This document shows positions 6,411 to 6,591 of a stretch of DNA of 6,591 nt, in pieces; the first letter of the stretch is position 1, and each line of letters begins with the position of its first letter. The stretch lies in contig CAAFXF010000010.1 of NCBI GenBank assembly GCA_900766895.1, positions 1-6,591 of the forward strand. The letters are read 5' to 3'. The notes below the pieces were generated by a model. The model was not told where the DNA came from. It made no database searches and saw only the letters and a program-made list of their open reading frames with translations. The position numbers were made by a program, and so were the translations under genes. This DNA is from Clostridia bacterium (GTDB lineage: Bacteria > Bacillota > Clostridia > Oscillospirales > Acutalibacteraceae).

Positions 6411-6434
6411 TTTGCGTCATAGATATTATAAAAT
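6406..6434 (+). promoter_or_regulatory. Possible rightward promoter, divergent from ilvA
   Basis: TTGACT (6406-6411) is followed after 17 bp by TAAAAT (6429-6434); TATAAA at 6427-6432 is an alternative with a 15-bp spacer. It would start transcription near 6441 and transcribe the structured repeat at 6455-6574 as a leader of a gene beyond the window. It is less perfect than the opposing ilvA promoter, and AT-rich DNA yields such matches by chance. Confidence 0.45.
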
Positions 6435-6453
6435 TATGTTAGGGTAACGGTAA

Positions 6454-6574
6454 TAATCCGAACCACGGTTTATCGTGGCAGATTTGCCCTTACTCTTCGT
6501 TAAAATACTCGTTAATCCGAAAGGATTAACTGTGTTTTGTGCCTTGATTAAGACCAAATCTGCACACGATAAAC
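6454..6574. repeat. Structured dispersed repeat (copy B), longer relative of the ilvA-ridA element
   Basis: The first 51 bases (6455-6505) align without gaps to 5041-5091 of copy A with about 39 matches, including GAACC, TGGC, GATTTGCCCTT and GTTAAAA. This copy is longer. A 19-nt arm GTTTATCGTGGCAGATTTG (6468-6486) pairs with 6555-6574 with a single bulged base. Inside lies a perfect 8-bp hairpin GTTAATCC/GGATTAAC (6511-6518, 6523-6530) capped by GAAA, a stable GNRA tetraloop. An alternative small hairpin CCACG/CGTGG (6463-6467, 6474-6478) competes with the outer stem, and TAATCCGAA occurs twice (6454, 6513). There is no meaningful ORF. The true right boundary is uncertain, because the window ends at 6591. 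It may be a mobile palindromic repeat, a structured leader RNA, or both. Confidence 0.7.
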
Positions 6575-6591
6575 TGCAAAGCATCAAAAAT

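Noticed and set aside
6454..6591. CRISPR array, tRNA or attachment site in the right-hand intergenic region
   Set aside because: There are no regularly spaced direct repeats, no cloverleaf, and no integrase. The inverted repeats are explained better as a palindromic element.

Overview
The window looks like chromosomal DNA from a low-to-moderate-GC Gram-positive bacterium. An anaerobic Clostridia member, perhaps a gut Oscillospirales/Ruminococcus-type organism, fits best. The grounds are strong AGGAGG-type ribosome sites, near-consensus sigma-A promoters with AT-rich spacers, a short clostridial-type NadB without its C-terminal domain, an iron-containing alcohol dehydrogenase and a Sec/lipobox lipoprotein. 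The taxonomic call is an inference from style; there is no rRNA or other marker gene.

Left part, + strand (about 77-4630): one promoter (TTGACA, 17 bp, TATAGT) precedes five tightly packed genes. They are nadB (L-aspartate oxidase), nadC (quinolinate phosphoribosyltransferase), an IolB-like bicupin isomerase, an iron-containing alcohol dehydrogenase resembling phosphonoacetaldehyde reductases, and a small lipoprotein. Junctions are an 11-bp overlap, an 11-bp gap, an 11-bp overlap and a 7-bp overlap, so this reads as one translationally coupled operon. A 14-bp perfect hairpin directly after the last stop codon ends it and also serves the convergent genes. The first two genes make de novo NAD precursor from aspartate, with quinolinate synthase (nadA) not seen here. 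The next two look like a small sugar-acid or carbonyl pair with no known link to NAD synthesis, and are the least understood genes of the window.

Right part, - strand (6375-4641): a near-consensus promoter drives ilvA (threonine ammonia-lyase with a C-terminal ACT domain) and then ridA (enamine/imine deaminase). This is a logical pair, because RidA clears the reactive 2-aminocrotonate/2-aminoacrylate that IlvA releases.

Repeats: a 92-bp palindromic element fills the ilvA-ridA gap exactly, from the ilvA stop codon to the ridA Shine-Dalgarno. A related but longer structured copy lies upstream of ilvA at 6455-6574, running towards the window edge. About 39 of 51 positions match without gaps between the two. 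Between ilvA and this second copy is a divergent promoter region whose two -35 boxes lie in the two arms of an 11-bp inverted repeat. The right-hand copy would therefore be the leader of an unseen rightward transcript, or a mobile palindromic repeat placed there. These elements are the best candidates for something not yet described. I see no CRISPR array, tRNA, rRNA, insertion sequence or phage gene.
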